A stretch of 64,000 nt of DNA from Sphingomonas sp. JUb134 (GTDB taxonomy: Bacteria > Pseudomonadota > Alphaproteobacteria > Sphingomonadales > Sphingomonadaceae). Under the pieces are notes generated by a model. It had not been told where the DNA came from, searched no databases, and was given only the letters and a program-made list of their open reading frames with translations. Shown piece by piece: positions 1-10,134 of the stretch. Each line of letters starts with the position of its first letter. The first letter of the stretch is position 1. The translations under genes and the position numbers were made by a program. Location of the stretch: assembly GCF_004341505.2 (NCBI RefSeq), contig NZ_SLYP02000001.1, positions 586,501-650,500 of the forward strand, in the 5' to 3' direction.

Positions 1-199
1 CGAAGAGCTCCAGAAGGTCGAGGCCCGACAATTCCGCATAGCCGAGCCGCTGCGCCACCAGCGGCGCGTTCAGCACCAGCGTCGGCGTGTCCGCGGCGAG
101 CCGGATCGCCTCGCCCCGGCTGATCCCGCGCACTTCCCCATCGGGCGTGGCGACCCAGATGCCGCCGTGGCTTGCGTGCAGCGCGGGATAGGGGAGCAT
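1..199 (-). CDS. ATP-dependent DNA helicase (DinG/Rad3-like), N-terminal fragment
   Basis: Reading leftward from an ATG at 197-199, 66 codons stay open to the window edge. The peptide starts MLPYPALHASHGGIW and contains LVLNAPLVAQRLGY and LSGLDLLELF. From memory this resembles the N-terminus of the DinG/Rad3-type helicases of sphingomonads, where this segment precedes the helicase core. No Walker motif lies inside the window, so the call rests on the N-terminal signature alone. The start has no rival upstream and sits 47 bp from the end of the bestrophin gene on the same strand. Confidence 0.5.
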   Translation of the reverse strand, partial: MLPYPALHASHGGIWVATPDGEVRGISRGEAIRLAADTPTLVLNAPLVAQRLGYAELSGLDLLELF

Positions 200-245
200 G
201 GCTTCCTCTATAGCCGGCTTCCCGGTGAACGGAAGCGGAACGGCG

Positions 246-1139
246 TCACCACAGCACGCCCTTTTCCGGCTGCAGCGGCGGCGGTGCCGCATCGCCGATC
301 GCCTGGAGCAGGTCGATCTCGATCGTGCGGCACATGGCCGTCATGGGCACGTCGTGGATGGTGTCGGCAAAGGGATCGACCAGGTCGTCGCCGATGTGCA
401 GCACCGTCAGGAACATGAGGCCAGCCAGGCTGGAGCCGATCGGGGTCGCCCAGCCCAGCGATTCGACCAGGCCGATCGGCAGCAGGATACAGAACAGCCG
501 CGCGAACAGCGTCGGGAGGAAGCGGTACTGGTTGGGCAGTGGCGTGTTCTTGATCCGCTCCATGCCGCCCTGGGCATTGGCGATGTCGACCAGGATGCTT
601 TCGAGCTGGGTCTGCTGGATGGTGTCGATCCAGCCCTCGCGCATCGCCCGTGCGATGCGGCGGCCGGTGCCGTCGAGCAGGCCATTGGCCACGTTGGTGC
701 GGCTGAGCGGATCGGCGGCCTCGGTCGGCGACAGGAAGCGCAGCACCTCCGGCGCAGGATCCTGGCGCCGGAGCTGGCAACGCAGGCCGTGCACATAGGC
801 GATGTGCCGCAGCACGATGCTGCGCTTCAGCTCCCGCGCGGGCCCGATGTCGTCGATCGGCAGGAACGCCATGGAACCGCGCGCAAGGCTGCGCGAAGCG
901 TTGATCATCGCGCCCCACAGCACCCGGCCTTCCCACCAGCGCTGGTAGGCGGAATTGACGCGAAAGCCGAGGAACAGCGCCAGGGCGGTGCCGAACAGGG
1001 TGAGCGGCAGTGCCGGCGCGCGGAACGGCGAGATGAAATAGAAGACGGTCACCGCCACGTCCCACAGGAACAGGATGAAAAGCGGCTGCCACACGTCCAG
1101 GAGGATGTTGCGGAATCGAGGAGTTGCACTGACGATCAC
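246..1139 (-). CDS. Bestrophin-family (UPF0187) membrane channel protein
   Basis: About 297 residues from a GTG at 1137-1139; the frame is open further upstream to an ATG at 1238, but that longer start would run almost to the lysyl-tRNA synthetase and adds a non-conserved leader. The N-terminal half has hydrophobic segments (FILFLWDVAVTVFYF, LTLFGTALALFLGFRVN) followed by SAYQRWWEGRVLWG, the hallmark of bacterial bestrophins, and later GWATPIGSSLAGLMFL and a region DDLVDPFADT. Known family members form pentameric ion channels in the inner membrane; the ion specificity cannot be read here. It is divergent from lysK and stands alone. Confidence 0.85.
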   Translation of the reverse strand: MIVSATPRFRNILLDVWQPLFILFLWDVAVTVFYFISPFRAPALPLTLFGTALALFLGFRVNSAYQRWWEGRVLWGAMINASRSLARGSMAFLPIDDIGPARELKRSIVLRHIAYVHGLRCQLRRQDPAPEVLRFLSPTEAADPLSRTNVANGLLDGTGRRIARAMREGWIDTIQQTQLESILVDIANAQGGMERIKNTPLPNQYRFLPTLFARLFCILLPIGLVESLGWATPIGSSLAGLMFLTVLHIGDDLVDPFADTIHDVPMTAMCRTIEIDLLQAIGDAAPPPLQPEKGVLW

Positions 1140-1266
1140 GAGACTTCGGTACCTTGGTGAAAGCGTGAACGGAGGAGACGCCTGGAACGCGGACTTTGTT
1201 GCAGTGCGAAAGCGCGCCGCGCAATCCGGCTTGGCCAAGCCGGCGCCGAGGCGTTACAGGGCCGGG

Positions 1267-2838
1267 ATGATCGATCCCGCGCTCCGTACCGCCGCCCTCG
1301 TGTCCAAGGCCTGGCCCTATGAGGAGGCGCGCAAGCTCCTCAAGCGCTATCCCGACGGCAAGCCCGGCGGCGCGCCGGTGATCTTCGAAACCGGCTATGG
1401 TCCGTCGGGCCTGCCGCACATCGGCACGTTCAACGAAGTGCTGCGCACCACCATGGTGCGCCAGGCCTTTGCCGAGCTGTCGGACACGCCCACCCGCCTG
1501 ATCGCGTTCAGCGACGACATGGACGGCCTGCGCAAGGTACCGGACAATGTGCCCAACCGCGAGATGCTCGCCGAGCACCTCGGCAAGCCGCTGACGCAGG
1601 TGCCCGATCCGTTCGGGACGCACGAGAGCTTCGCGCACCACAACAATGCGCTGCTGCGCGAATTCCTCGACCGCTTCGGCTTCGACTATGAGTTCGCGTC
1701 CTCGACCGAATATTACACCTCGGGCCGCTTCGACGAGGCGCTGCGGGGCGTGCTGCGCCATTACCAGGGCATTATGGACGTGATGCTGCCGACGCTGCGC
1801 AAGGAGCGGCAGGCGACCTATTCGCCCGTGCTGCCGGTGAGCCCCAAGTCGGGCGTGGTGCTGCAGGTGCCCGTCGAGGTGGTGGATGCCGAGGCCGGGC
1901 TGATCGCGTTCGACGACGAGGGCGAGCGGATCGTCCAGTCGGCGCTCGGCGGCCTGTCGAAGCTGCAGTGGAAGGTCGACTGGGCGATGCGCTGGGTCGC
2001 CTTGGGCGTCGATTACGAGATGGCGGGCAAGGACCTGATCGACTCGGTCGTGCAGTCGTCCAAGATCGCGCGCGTGCTCGGCGGCCGGCCCCCGGAGGGC
2101 TTCAACTACGAGATGTTCCTGGACGAGAAGGGGGAGAAGATCTCCAAGTCCAAGGGCAATGGCCTCAGCCTCGAGCAGTGGCTGACCTATGGCCCGGAAG
2201 AGAGCCTCGCCTTCTACGCCTATCGCGAGCCCAAAAAGGCCAAGCAGCTGCACCTGGGCGTGATCCCGCGGGCGATCGACGAATATTGGCAGTTCCGGGG
2301 CAACTACCCCAGCCAGCCGGTCGAGCAGCAGCTGGGCAACCCGGTCCACCACATCCACGGCGGCCCGCCGCCCGCAGAGACGCTGCCGGTCACCTTCGGC
2401 CTCTTGCTGAACCTGGTCGGCGTGATGGGCGAGGCGACCAAGGAGCAGGTGTGGGGCTATCTGGCGAATTATGTCGCCGATGCCTCGCCCGAGGCGTACC
2501 CGGCGCTCGACCGGCTGATCGACCATGCGCTCGCCTATGTCCGCGATGTCGCCGACAAGCCCGAGCGGCGCGCACCGCAGGGTGTCGAGGTGGCGGCGCT
2601 GGAGCGGCTGGACGCGGAACTGGAGGCCATGCCGGCGGACGCGAGCGCCGAGACGATCCAGGACGCGGTCTATGAGATCGGCAAAACCGGCGGCTTCGAG
2701 TCGCTGCGCGACTGGTTCAAGGCGCTGTACGAGACGCTGCTCGGCACCAGCCAGGGGCCGCGCATGGGCAGCTTCATCGCGCTCTATGGCATCGACAACA
2801 GCCGCAAGCTGATCGCGGAGGCGCTCGCCCGCGCCTGA
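1267..2838 (+). CDS. lysK: Class I lysyl-tRNA synthetase
   Basis: About 523 residues. It charges tRNA-Lys with lysine using a class I (Rossmann) catalytic core, unlike the class II LysS of most bacteria. The HIGH-type signature appears as PSGLPHIGTFNEV (His near residue 51) and the KMSKS-type loop as GEKISKSKGNG near residue 290. The ATG at 1267 was chosen because it begins the conserved N-terminus; the frame is open upstream into sequence with no similarity. Class I LysRS occurs in archaea, spirochaetes and several alphaproteobacteria, which fits the rest of the window. It is divergent from the bestrophin gene and 24 bp upstream of nhaA. Confidence 0.92.
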   Translation: MIDPALRTAALVSKAWPYEEARKLLKRYPDGKPGGAPVIFETGYGPSGLPHIGTFNEVLRTTMVRQAFAELSDTPTRLIAFSDDMDGLRKVPDNVPNREMLAEHLGKPLTQVPDPFGTHESFAHHNNALLREFLDRFGFDYEFASSTEYYTSGRFDEALRGVLRHYQGIMDVMLPTLRKERQATYSPVLPVSPKSGVVLQVPVEVVDAEAGLIAFDDEGERIVQSALGGLSKLQWKVDWAMRWVALGVDYEMAGKDLIDSVVQSSKIARVLGGRPPEGFNYEMFLDEKGEKISKSKGNGLSLEQWLTYGPEESLAFYAYREPKKAKQLHLGVIPRAIDEYWQFRGNYPSQPVEQQLGNPVHHIHGGPPPAETLPVTFGLLLNLVGVMGEATKEQVWGYLANYVADASPEAYPALDRLIDHALAYVRDVADKPERRAPQGVEVAALERLDAELEAMPADASAETIQDAVYEIGKTGGFESLRDWFKALYETLLGTSQGPRMGSFIALYGIDNSRKLIAEALARA

Positions 2839-2862
2839 GGCGTGCGGCGGACAGGAGTGACC

Positions 2863-4086
2863 ATGCCAGACAGCCCCCACCACCCCCGTTCCGCGCTTCG
2901 CGAGTTCCTGAAAAGCGAGGCGGGCGGCGGTGTGCTGCTGATCGCGGCCGCCGCGCTGGCGATGGTGGTGGCGAACCTGCCGGGGCTGTCGGAGCCCTAT
3001 TTCCACCTGCTTCATTGGACCACCGGCCCGGTGCTCAGCCCCAAATACGGGCCGATGACGGTGCATCTTTGGATCAACGACGGGCTGATGGCGATCTTCT
3101 TCCTGCTCGTCGGGCTGGAGATCAAGCGCGAGTTCGTCGACGGGCGGCTCGCCACCTGGCAGCACCGGCGGCTGCCGGTGGTCGCGGCCGCGGCCGGCAT
3201 GGTGGTGCCGGCGCTGGTGTACCTGGCGGTGACCGGCGGCCGACCCGAGCTGCAGGGGGGCTGGGCGGTGCCGGCGGCGACGGACATCGCCTTTGCCATC
3301 GGCGTCTTGGCGCTGCTCGGATCGCGGGCGCCGGCCTCGCTCAAGCTGTTCCTGACCACGGTCGCCATCGTCGACGACATGGGGGCGGTGGCGATCATCG
3401 CGCTCGCCTATACCGACGGTATCGCCAGCCTGGCGCTGGCCGCGGCCGGGCTGGTGCTGGCGGCGATGTACGTGCTCAACCAGTCGAAGGTGCGGTCGCT
3501 CACCCCCTATCTCCTCCTCGGGCTGGCGCTCTGGTACTTCGTCTTCCTGTCGGGCGTGCATGCGACCATCGCCGGGGTCGCGACCGCGCTGATGATCCCG
3601 GTGAAGCCCACTCCGGCCGCTCCGGACGCCGTCGACTCGCCGCTCCACCGGCTGGAGCATGCGCTGCATCCCTGGGTTGCCTATGCGATCGTTCCCCTGT
3701 TCGGCTTCGCCAATGCGGGCGTGTCGCTCGCCGGGACCTCGGCCGGCGTGCTGCTCGATCCGCTGCCGCTTGGCGTTGCGCTCGGCCTCTTGCTGGGCAA
3801 GCAGATCGGCATCTTCGGAAGCATCTGGATCGCCAACCGCACCGGCTTTGCCCCCCGGCCGGGCGGGGCGAGCTGGGTGCAGATCTGGGGCCTGTCGCTG
3901 CTGGCGGGCATCGGCTTCACCATGAGCCTGTTCATCGGCGGCCTCGCATTTCCGAACGACCCGCTGCTGGTGGACGAGGTCAAGATCGGGGTGCTCGCGG
4001 GATCGGTGCTGTCGGCACTAGCGGGCTATGCGGTGCTGCGGCTGGCGCCGCGCAAGCCCCTCCGGGCAAGCCGTCCCAGCATGTGA
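2863..4086 (+). CDS. nhaA: Na+/H+ antiporter NhaA
   Basis: 407 residues, normal for NhaA. It exchanges cytoplasmic Na+ for external protons across the inner membrane. Family features are visible throughout: LREFLKSEAGGGVLL at the N-terminus, LWINDGLMAIFFLLVGLEIKRE, ATDIAFAIGVLALLG and FLTTVAIVDDMGAVAIIALAY, which carry the paired aspartates of the ion site, then GIGFTMSLFIGGLAF near the C-terminus. About 12 transmembrane segments are expected. The ATG at 2863 is preceded by AGGAG at 2853-2857; a GTG at 2842 in the same frame is less likely. It is co-directional with lysK and may share its transcript. Confidence 0.95.
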   Translation: MPDSPHHPRSALREFLKSEAGGGVLLIAAAALAMVVANLPGLSEPYFHLLHWTTGPVLSPKYGPMTVHLWINDGLMAIFFLLVGLEIKREFVDGRLATWQHRRLPVVAAAAGMVVPALVYLAVTGGRPELQGGWAVPAATDIAFAIGVLALLGSRAPASLKLFLTTVAIVDDMGAVAIIALAYTDGIASLALAAAGLVLAAMYVLNQSKVRSLTPYLLLGLALWYFVFLSGVHATIAGVATALMIPVKPTPAAPDAVDSPLHRLEHALHPWVAYAIVPLFGFANAGVSLAGTSAGVLLDPLPLGVALGLLLGKQIGIFGSIWIANRTGFAPRPGGASWVQIWGLSLLAGIGFTMSLFIGGLAFPNDPLLVDEVKIGVLAGSVLSALAGYAVLRLAPRKPLRASRPSM

Positions 4087-4223
4087 AAGGTTAGGCGAAA
4101 GTTAGTCCAAGACGCGCCGACGCACGACGGGCGCCGGCGGCGGGATACCGAAGCGGAAGGGTGCGCGGTTCATGGCCGCACCGAAGCAGCTTGGCGGCGT
4201 GTAGGACAGCCCGCGGCGGGGGA

Positions 4224-4499
4224 TCAGACGGTCGGATGCTTGGCGAAACCGGGATGCACCGCCGCCGGGGTGTCGGTGACGATGACCGCGGTCACGCGCG
4301 CGCCGGGCGGGCCGCGATGGGTGCGAGCGACCAGTGCGTCCACCTGCTCGGCGGGGCCTGAGACCACCGCCTCGACGCTGCCGTCCGCGCGATTGCGCAC
4401 CCAGCCGGTGATGCCGAGCGACTCGGCCTGCTCGATCATCCATGCGCGGTAGGACACGCCCTGGACGCGCCCGGTGATCGAGAGATGGCGGTGAATCAT
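4224..4499 (-). CDS. acyP: Acylphosphatase
   Basis: 91 residues, the usual size. It hydrolyses carboxyl-phosphate bonds such as acetyl phosphate in the cytoplasm. The signature GRVQGVSYRAWM carries the phosphate-binding loop and catalytic Arg near residue 18-19, and GWVRNRADGSVEAVVSG carries the catalytic Asn near residue 36. The gene ends 137 bp from the convergent nhaA. The intervening 4087-4223 holds only a tiny possible ORF and no recognised feature. Confidence 0.9.
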   Translation of the reverse strand: MIHRHLSITGRVQGVSYRAWMIEQAESLGITGWVRNRADGSVEAVVSGPAEQVDALVARTHRGPPGARVTAVIVTDTPAAVHPGFAKHPTV

Positions 4500-4634
4500 G
4501 GCAGACGTCCGTTTCTAGGTCTGCGGAGACTAGGGCATGATCGGGCTTGCCTGAAAAGGGGGGCGGCAGCGCTGCTGAACCGTGCCCCGCCTCCGCGCAT
4601 GCCGGGTGATTGGCGGTGAGCCTTCGTGCCGGCG

Positions 4635-5309
4635 CTAGAGCCCGAGCCAGCGCAGGCCGCCGGGGAGGGGCGCTGCGGCATAGTCGACCTGGAGCACGCG
4701 GCGGCGCGAGCCGTTACCGGCGGCGGAGGCGTGGAGGATCGGAGCGGCATAGCGCCACACGTCCCCCCGCTCGGCGAGGCAGGGGGCGGTGCCGCACTGG
4801 GTGACCACCGCCTCGATGCGATCCTCGGCGATGCGGCCCCACCGGTGCGAGCCGGGTGCGACCAGAAGGGGCGCATTGTCGGCCGGGACCGGATCAAGGT
4901 GGATGCGCAACGTGATCATCGATTCGAGCAAGGCGAAGGGCGGGGTGACGTGCTGGAGTCCGGACTTGGCCGTCCACGGCCCGAAGCCGGGAACGTCGAT
5001 CCGCTTCTGGATCACGATCGTGCGGTCCTGATGCCAGCCAAGCGCCCAGTTGGTGGCCGCAGTCTTGTCGAACAGCAGCGCGCGGACCGGACGCGTCCCC
5101 GCGCCGAGTGTCTGCGCGGCGAGTGCACCGATGGGAAGGTTGGGGCTCAGCAACGCGGCAAGCGATGGGATGCCGTGGAGGCGGATGCCGGCCTGCTCGT
5201 CGGGCAATCCCGCAAGCGCAGCTTCAAGGGCGGGGAGGAGGGAGGCCGCGGCGCCGGCATGAAGCTCGGCGCCGTCGGCAGCGAAGCTAAGGGCGGGATC
5301 ACCGGCCAT
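4635..5309 (-). CDS. Phytanoyl-CoA dioxygenase (PhyH) family protein
   Basis: 224 residues. The predicted fold is the double-stranded beta-helix of Fe(II)/2-oxoglutarate oxygenases. The metal ligands are visible as WHQD (His93, Asp95) and PILHAS (His193), with an Arg in GSRRRVL about eleven residues later that could bind 2-oxoglutarate. [12 protein letters not shown] is typical of the family. The gene starts 17 bp after etfA on the same strand, so it probably sits at the end of the etfBA transcript. The substrate cannot be inferred; many such bacterial proteins hydroxylate small molecules rather than phytanoyl-CoA. Confidence 0.75.
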   Translation of the reverse strand: MAGDPALSFAADGAELHAGAAASLLPALEAALAGLPDEQAGIRLHGIPSLAALLSPNLPIGALAAQTLGAGTRPVRALLFDKTAATNWALGWHQDRTIVIQKRIDVPGFGPWTAKSGLQHVTPPFALLESMITLRIHLDPVPADNAPLLVAPGSHRWGRIAEDRIEAVVTQCGTAPCLAERGDVWRYAAPILHASAAGNGSRRRVLQVDYAAAPLPGGLRWLGL

Positions 5310-5326
5310 GTTCCCGCCCCTGTGGC

Positions 5327-6262
5327 TTACAGCTTTTCGGTCAATTCGGGTACGATCTGGAAAAGGTCTCCGACCAGGCCGACGTCGGCGACCTGGAAGA
5401 TGGGGGCGTCCTCGTCCTTGTTGATGGCGATGATGGTCTTCGAATCCTTCATGCCGGCCAAGTGCTGGATGGCGCCCGAGATGCCGACCGCGACGTACAC
5501 GTCCGGGGCGACGATCTTGCCGGTCTGGCCGACCTGATAGTCGTTGGGTGCGAAGCCCGCGTCGACGGCGGCGCGGCTGGCGCCGATTGCGGCGCCGAGC
5601 TTGTCGGCGAGCGGCTCGATGAGCGCGTGGAACTGCTCTTCCGAACCGAGCGCACGGCCGCCGGAGACGATCACCGCGGCGCTGGTGAGCTCGGGACGCG
5701 CCGACTCCTGGGTCTCGGCACCGACGAAGCGCGACCTGCCCTGGTCGCCGGCTGCGGTGACGGGTTCGACCGAGGCGTTGCCGCCCTCGGTCGCGGCTTT
5801 CTCGAAGCCGGTCGCGCGTACGGTGATGACCTTCTTGGCATCGCTCGACTGGACGGTGGCGACCGCGTTGCCGGCGTAGATCGGGCGCGTGAAGGTGTCG
5901 GGGGTCTCGACCGAGACGATGTCGCTGATCTGCATCACGTCGAGCAGCGCGGCGACGCGCGGCGCGACGTTCTTGCCGATCGAGGTGGCGTTGGCGAGAA
6001 AGGCGTCGTGGTCGGCCATCAGCGGCACCACCAGCGCGGCGACATTCTCGGCCAGCATGTTGGCGTATGCCGGATCGTTCGCCAGCAGCACCTTCGTGAC
6101 GCCCGCGACCTTGGCTACGGCGTCGGCGGCCTGCGCGGCGGCATCGTCGCTGCCGGCGACCAGCGCGACCACGTCACCCAGCTTGGCGGCGGCGGTGAGG
6201 GTGGCGAGCGTCGCGTCCTTCACGCGGCCGTCGAGCTGTTCGACCAGTACCAGCACGCTCAT
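5327..6262 (-). CDS. etfA: Electron transfer flavoprotein alpha subunit
   Basis: 311 residues, full length. With EtfB it forms the soluble FAD dimer that collects electrons from acyl-CoA and other dehydrogenases and passes them to ETF-ubiquinone oxidoreductase. The N-terminal domain starts [14 protein letters not shown]. The C-terminal FAD domain is clear: [53 protein letters not shown] and [14 protein letters not shown]. Its ATG overlaps the etfB stop by 4 bp (6259-6262), so translation is probably coupled and the subunits are made in equal amounts. Confidence 0.96.
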   Translation of the reverse strand: MSVLVLVEQLDGRVKDATLATLTAAAKLGDVVALVAGSDDAAAQAADAVAKVAGVTKVLLANDPAYANMLAENVAALVVPLMADHDAFLANATSIGKNVAPRVAALLDVMQISDIVSVETPDTFTRPIYAGNAVATVQSSDAKKVITVRATGFEKAATEGGNASVEPVTAAGDQGRSRFVGAETQESARPELTSAAVIVSGGRALGSEEQFHALIEPLADKLGAAIGASRAAVDAGFAPNDYQVGQTGKIVAPDVYVAVGISGAIQHLAGMKDSKTIIAINKDEDAPIFQVADVGLVGDLFQIVPELTEKL

Positions 6263-7008
6263 GCGATCACTCCCAGGCTCTTGATCTTGTCGACCAGCGC
6301 GTCGACGCTGTCGACCTTGATGCCGGCGGCGCGCTTGGCGGGTTCCTCGACCTTGAGGATCGTGATGCGCGGGGTGAGGTCGACGCCGTAATCGGTCGGC
6401 GTCTTCTGCGCCAAGGGCTTCGATTTCGCCTTCATGATGTTAGGCAGCGACGCATAGCGCGGCTCGTTCAGGCGCAGGTCGGTGGTGACGATCGCGGGCA
6501 GCGGCAGCGCCACCGTCTCCAGGCCGCCGTCGACTTCGCGCGTCACGTTGGCGGTGTCGCCCTCGACCTCGACCTTGGACGCGAACGTGCCCTGGCCCCA
6601 GCCGAGCAGGGCGGCGAGCATCTGGCCGGTCTGGTTGTTGTCGTCGTCGATCGCCTGCTTGCCGAGAATCACGAGCTGCGGCTGCTCTTCCTCGACCACC
6701 TTGGCGAGGAGCTTGGCGACGCCGAGCGGCTCGGGACGCACGTCCGCGGTGATGAGGATGGCGCGGTCGGCGCCCATCGCAAGCGCGGTGCGCAGCGTGT
6801 CCTGCGCCTTGGGCTCGCCGATCGAGACCACCACGACCTCGGTCGCGACGCCCTTTTCCTTGAGGCGGATCGCCTCTTCGACGGCGATCTCGTCGAACGG
6901 GTTCATGCTCATCTTGACGTTGGCGAGATCGACGCCCGACCCGTCCGCCTTCACCCGCGGCTTCACATTATAGTCAAGCACCCGCTTGACCGGCACCAAC
7001 AGCTTCAT
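6259..7008 (-). CDS. etfB: Electron transfer flavoprotein beta subunit
   Basis: 249 residues. It is the AMP-binding partner of EtfA. The start [18 protein letters not shown] is the conserved N-terminus; the frame is open 90 codons further upstream through an intergenic repeat, which is not coding. Family signatures are [35 protein letters not shown] and [25 protein letters not shown]. The 4-bp overlap with etfA and the adjacent PhyH gene suggest a transcript etfB-etfA-PhyH running leftward from a promoter in 7009-7144. Confidence 0.95.
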   Translation of the reverse strand: MKLLVPVKRVLDYNVKPRVKADGSGVDLANVKMSMNPFDEIAVEEAIRLKEKGVATEVVVVSIGEPKAQDTLRTALAMGADRAILITADVRPEPLGVAKLLAKVVEEEQPQLVILGKQAIDDDNNQTGQMLAALLGWGQGTFASKVEVEGDTANVTREVDGGLETVALPLPAIVTTDLRLNEPRYASLPNIMKAKSKPLAQKTPTDYGVDLTPRITILKVEEPAKRAAGIKVDSVDALVDKIKSLGVIA

Positions 7009-7144
7009 GTGCTTTCTCTCCGTGAACGGAAATGCCGGGGACCCTATAGCAAGGGGCCCGCCGCGGCCATGGTTCGAGGCGGCGCCCCGATGCCTGGCCG
7101 GGGCGGGCCCCGAGAGGTTTGTTCGTCCGCGCCGGGCGGAACCA

Positions 7145-7232
7145 GTATCCCCGCGCAGGCGGGGATCCAGAGTTCGGTAGAGCAACCACTGGAGGCTCTT
7201 GGAACCCTGGGCTCCCGCTTTCGCGGGAGCAC
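7145..7232. repeat. Family A bipartite palindromic repeat, copy A1
   Basis: The left arm reads gtatccccgcgcaggcggg and the right arm gctcccgctttcgcgggagc; each arm is a small hairpin, and the two are separated by about 40 bp with an accctggg tail before the right arm. Three further copies are at 23606, 31900 and 33041. It fills much of the 372-bp gap between etfB and sucC. Confidence 0.8.
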
Positions 7233-7274
7233 TAAAGGGAGCGAGAGGGGCGTGGTGCCCCATTCTGGCCGTTC

Positions 7275-7304
7275 CCAACTGGGCCCCGGCCTTCGCCAGG
7301 GTAC
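7275..7304. repeat. Family B palindromic repeat, single arm B1
   Basis: A single arm, caactgggccccggccttcg followed by ccagggtac, containing a CCGGCCTTCGCCAGG hairpin. It is 42 bp right of copy A1, an A-then-B order repeated elsewhere in the window. The rest of 7009-7380 has no recognisable gene. Confidence 0.75.
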
Positions 7305-7380
7305 AGTCACTTGGGGCGACCGGGGTCCCTCAGGTCAACAAGGTTCGGTGCCCCCGCGCTAAGCGGGAGCGCCTAATGGA

Positions 7381-8583
<1,203 letters not shown>

Positions 8584-8706
8584 GGAGAAGTTCCTGCCTC
8601 GCATGGTTCGAGAAACGGAAAAATTCCGCCAGCCTTAAGCACAGCGCGTGCGGTAAATCCACCCCTGAACGCCGGTGATGCGATTGCGAAGCGATCGCAA
8701 TAAAGA

Positions 8707-9021
8707 TCAGCCCGCCAGGCCCGTCGCACAGAGCGCGGCGGAACTGGTTGTGACGCCCAGGATTTCCAGATCACCTAGGGCGCGAACCTCGCGCAGGAAG
8801 TCCGGCAGCGACCGGGCGTCGCGGGCGTGCGGCAGGTCGCCGAGGCGGCGGAGCTGGGCGAGGCTGAGGCGATCGACCATCCGCTCGGCCATGCAGGCGG
8901 AGACACGCGGCGACAGGCCGGCACGTTCCAAACCGGTGCGCACCCGCGCTTCGGGCAGGGCGCAGCCGGCGAGCGCCGCCGAGGCGGCGACCAGCGTCCA
9001 TCCAAGTCTCGCACTCATCAT
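8707..9021 (-). CDS. Small putative lipoprotein, unknown function
   Basis: 104 residues. MMSARLGWTLVAASAALAGCALPE is a signal peptide ending in a lipobox (L-A-G-C), so the mature protein should be lipid-anchored at Cys20. The mature part has repeated Arg/Leu-rich helices (VRTGLERAGLSPRVSACMAERMVDRLS, a three-helix look) and no recognised catalytic motif. It lies divergent from crtZ; the two start codons are about 25 bp apart or overlapping, so their promoters must lie inside each other's coding region. Small lipoproteins of this kind are common next to crtZ in sphingomonads from memory, but the link is weak. Confidence 0.65.
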   Translation of the reverse strand: MMSARLGWTLVAASAALAGCALPEARVRTGLERAGLSPRVSACMAERMVDRLSLAQLRRLGDLPHARDARSLPDFLREVRALGDLEILGVTTSSAALCATGLAG

Positions 9022-9043
9022 GGTGCATCGCTATATCGCGGCC

Positions 9044-9577
9044 ATGCACTGGGCAATCGGCATCGCGCTGTTCATCGGCACCGTGGCTGGCATGGAGCTG
9101 TTCGCCTATGCCGCGCACCGCTGGCTGATGCACGGGCCGGGCTGGTTCCTGCATGCGAGCCACCATCGCCCGCGCACCGGCGCGTTCGAGTGGAACGACC
9201 TCTATGCCGCGATCTTCGCGGTGCCGTCGTTCGTGCTGATCCTGGGCGGGGTGCAGCTGGGCTGGTGGCCGGGCTGGGCGTGGATCGGCGCGGGGATCGC
9301 CGCCTATGGCGCGATCTATTTCGGCTTCCACGACGTGATCGTGCACAAGCGGGTACCGCACCGCTACCTGCCGCGTTCGGCCTATATGAAGCGGATCATG
9401 CAGGCGCATCGGCTCCACCATGCGGTGGGCACCAAGGAGGGTACGGTGAGCTTCGGCTTCCTGTGGGCACCCAAGCCCGAGGCGCTGAAGGCGGAGCTGC
9501 GCCGGCGCGGCAATGCGGGGGCGCGCCAGCCGGGCGATCCGCGCGACGCGCCGCTGACCGAGGATACGCCCGCATGA
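9044..9577 (+). CDS. crtZ: Beta-carotene 3-hydroxylase CrtZ
   Basis: 177 residues from the ATG at 9044; an in-frame ATG at 9020 would add eight residues and overlap the divergent gene. It adds hydroxyl groups to the beta-ionone rings of beta-carotene, giving zeaxanthin, the precursor of nostoxanthin-type pigments. The di-iron histidine clusters of the fatty acid hydroxylase superfamily are present: AAHRWLMHG, HASHHRPRTGAFEWND, HDVIVHKRVPHRYLP and AHRLHHAVGTKEGTVSFGFLWAP. Hydrophobic segments flank these motifs. The stop overlaps the next start by 4 bp, so the following membrane protein is co-translated. Confidence 0.93.
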   Translation: MHWAIGIALFIGTVAGMELFAYAAHRWLMHGPGWFLHASHHRPRTGAFEWNDLYAAIFAVPSFVLILGGVQLGWWPGWAWIGAGIAAYGAIYFGFHDVIVHKRVPHRYLPRSAYMKRIMQAHRLHHAVGTKEGTVSFGFLWAPKPEALKAELRRRGNAGARQPGDPRDAPLTEDTPA

Positions 9578-9972
9578 GCATGGCCGACCGGCTCGGCCGC
9601 TTTGCGATGCTGGTGCTGAGCGGGCTTTCGACGCTGGCGCTGATCGGGGCGCTGGCGACGCTGTCGCGCGGGCCGACCTTGCCGCCGGGTTCCCTCGTGA
9701 GCCGGCCGGTGCCGCCCGACGGCATCCCGCCGGTCGATCCGCGGCAGGACAGCTTTGCCGGCGTGGAGCCGACGCCAATGGGCAAGGTGACGCCGGACGT
9801 CGCGCAGGCGATCGCGCAGCGCGAGTCGGCGGCGGCCGACAGCCGCATCGCCGACTCGCTGGAGACGCTGGCCTATGCGGTGCTGGCGCTGGCGGGCTTT
9901 GCCGCCGCGGGGCTGCTGGTGCTGCTGCGGATCACGACGCTGATGGCGCGGATCGCCGAGCGGGAGCGGTAG
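9574..9972 (+). CDS. Small membrane protein of unknown function
   Basis: 132 residues. One hydrophobic segment near the N-terminus (FAMLVLSGLSTLALIGALATL) and one near the C-terminus (LAYAVLALAGFAAAGLLVLLRI) suggest two membrane spans with a Pro-rich loop of about 70 residues between them (GPTLPPGSLVSRPVPPDGIPPVDP). The ATG overlaps the crtZ stop (ATGA, 9574-9577), so it is translationally coupled to crtZ. No family was recognised. The codon use matches its neighbours. Confidence 0.65.
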   Translation: MSMADRLGRFAMLVLSGLSTLALIGALATLSRGPTLPPGSLVSRPVPPDGIPPVDPRQDSFAGVEPTPMGKVTPDVAQAIAQRESAAADSRIADSLETLAYAVLALAGFAAAGLLVLLRITTLMARIAERER

Positions 9973-9998
9973 GCGGCCGCCGAGCGGATTTCCTGGCG

Positions 9999-10096
9999 GT
10001 ACTCTGGCGAAGGCCGGGGCCCAGTTGGGAAGGTGGAAGCGAGGGGGCGAAACCCGACACCCGTTCCGCATCTGGGCCCCGGCCTTCGCCGGGGTA
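9999..10096. repeat. Family B palindromic repeat, two-armed copy B2
   Basis: The left arm tggcgaaggccggggcccag and the right arm ctgggccccggccttcgccg are inverted copies about 40 bp apart. Each arm also folds on itself around GGC-GAA-GGCC. It lies at the convergent junction of the crtZ-side membrane protein gene and prs, where it may help terminate both transcripts. Confidence 0.8.
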
Positions 10097-10134
10097 CAGG
10101 AAGCGTCAACAGGGTTCGCGTCGAACTCGCCCGA

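Noticed and set aside
208..3669. A 1153-codon open frame on the minus strand, opposite nhaA, lysK and overlapping the bestrophin region
   Set aside because: It is antisense to genes with clear families, rich in Arg, Gly, Gln and His as expected of shadow frames in high-GC DNA, and matches nothing.
4102..4173. A 23-codon minus-strand ORF downstream of nhaA (MNRAPFRFGIPPPAP...)
   Set aside because: Too short and without a ribosome-binding site or known relative; its flank resembles one at 42232 but this is not enough.
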